In this document: one piece after another, positions 10,348 through 10,560 of the stretch
How the letters are laid out: the number at the start of each line of letters is the position of its first letter
Position numbering within the stretch: the stretch's first letter is position 1
Assembly (NCBI GenBank): GCA_031258615.1
Contig: JAIRMP010000053.1
Location: forward strand, 1 to 10,560
Reading direction: 5' to 3'
Source: Spirochaetaceae bacterium
Lineage (GTDB): Bacteria; Spirochaetota; Spirochaetia; Treponematales; Breznakiellaceae
DNA: 10,560 nt
Program-made: the position numbers and the translations under genes
The notes under the pieces: generated by a model
Told to the model about the DNA's origin: nothing
Database searches by the model: none
Seen by the model: the letters and a program-made list of their open reading frames with translations, nothing else

Positions 10348-10560
10348 TTACGGAATCAGCGCGCTCACCATTGGCCCCCAGGGGCCCTTCTTTCCCCCGT
10401 TCTCCACCTGCACGGCGAAGTACGCCGTCTTCCCTGAGTCCCCAAAGTCGAACTCGATCAGGTCCTTCCTGCGCTGGGTAAAAAACGACTTGCGCAGATC
10501 GTCCGGGTCTGCCGGCGGCGGCGCATCAGTAGATGCGGCGCCCGGCGCAATCACGCTGTA
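10348..10560 (-). CDS. C-terminal end of a FnIII-like protein (5' part outside window)
   Basis: The frame is open to the right edge (codons TAC AGC before the GTG at 10554), so only the last ~70 residues are seen. They end RKDLIEFDFGDSGKTAYFAV, then QVENGGKKGPWGPMVSALIP. This resembles the C-terminal fibronectin-III-like segment I recall from many uncharacterised bacterial proteins, where a phrase like GKTVYIALQWQN leads to GPWS and a final hydrophobic IVP. The segment APPPADPDDLRKS is a Pro-rich linker before it. Function cannot be given from this piece. The stop is followed by 22 bases and then the duplicated leader, so the downstream LRR gene probably starts a new transcript. Confidence 0.7.
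   Translation of the reverse strand, partial: YSVIAPGAASTDAPPPADPDDLRKSFFTQRRKDLIEFDFGDSGKTAYFAVQVENGGKKGPWGPMVSALIP

Overview
The window looks like chromosomal DNA of a Treponema-type spirochete, most like the termite-gut lineages. This is inferred from recognised protein styles and not from any database search: a DUF1566 (Lcl C-terminal) lipoprotein, LPP20-type lipoproteins, a BspA-type leucine-rich-repeat (LRR) protein ending in an outer-membrane barrel, a CsgG/LpoB-like envelope protein, an Rpn-type nuclease remnant and a FlgG N-terminal fragment. Most of the DNA is GC-rich. One gene (8389-8997) is clearly AT-rich.

Layout. 1-726 is the 3' end of an insertion sequence: a DDE transposase missing its N-terminus, followed by a double terminal repeat. 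788-1465 encodes a coiled-coil plus PD-(D/E)XK nuclease-like protein. 1466-2187 has no intact gene. It is a repeat-rich stretch with a 461-bp segment bounded by a perfect 16-bp inverted repeat, several strong hairpins, tandem units, and (minus strand) a truncated flagellar rod gene start that keeps its ribosome binding site (RBS) and a sigma-28-like promoter. 2188-2646 is the 3' remnant of an Rpn-family nuclease/transposase gene. It lies in frame directly behind the amber stop of a small membrane/coiled-coil gene (2647-3081). From 3228 to the right edge all genes are on the minus strand.

In transcription order (right to left) the minus-strand block holds: the C-terminal end of a FnIII-like protein (10560-10348); an LRR/outer-membrane barrel protein (10246-9116); an AT-rich membrane protein (8997-8389); an LPP20-type lipoprotein (8378-7314); a second LPP20-like lipoprotein (7185-6178); a 799-residue secreted protein with a CsgG-like domain, proline-rich linker, heptad coiled coil and C-terminal barrel (6112-3713); and a DUF1566 lipoprotein (3710-3228), probably translationally coupled to the previous gene. 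A perfect 37-bp hairpin follows the block.

LPP20 and CsgG/LpoB-type proteins commonly occur together in envelope lipoprotein clusters. The inferred reading is an outer-membrane or periplasm-spanning assembly, with the 799-residue protein bridging periplasm and outer membrane and the DUF1566 and LRR proteins as accessory or exposed parts. A 66-bp leader, 63/66 identical, precedes both the LRR gene and the AT-rich gene. It suggests shared control or recombination between the two upstream regions.
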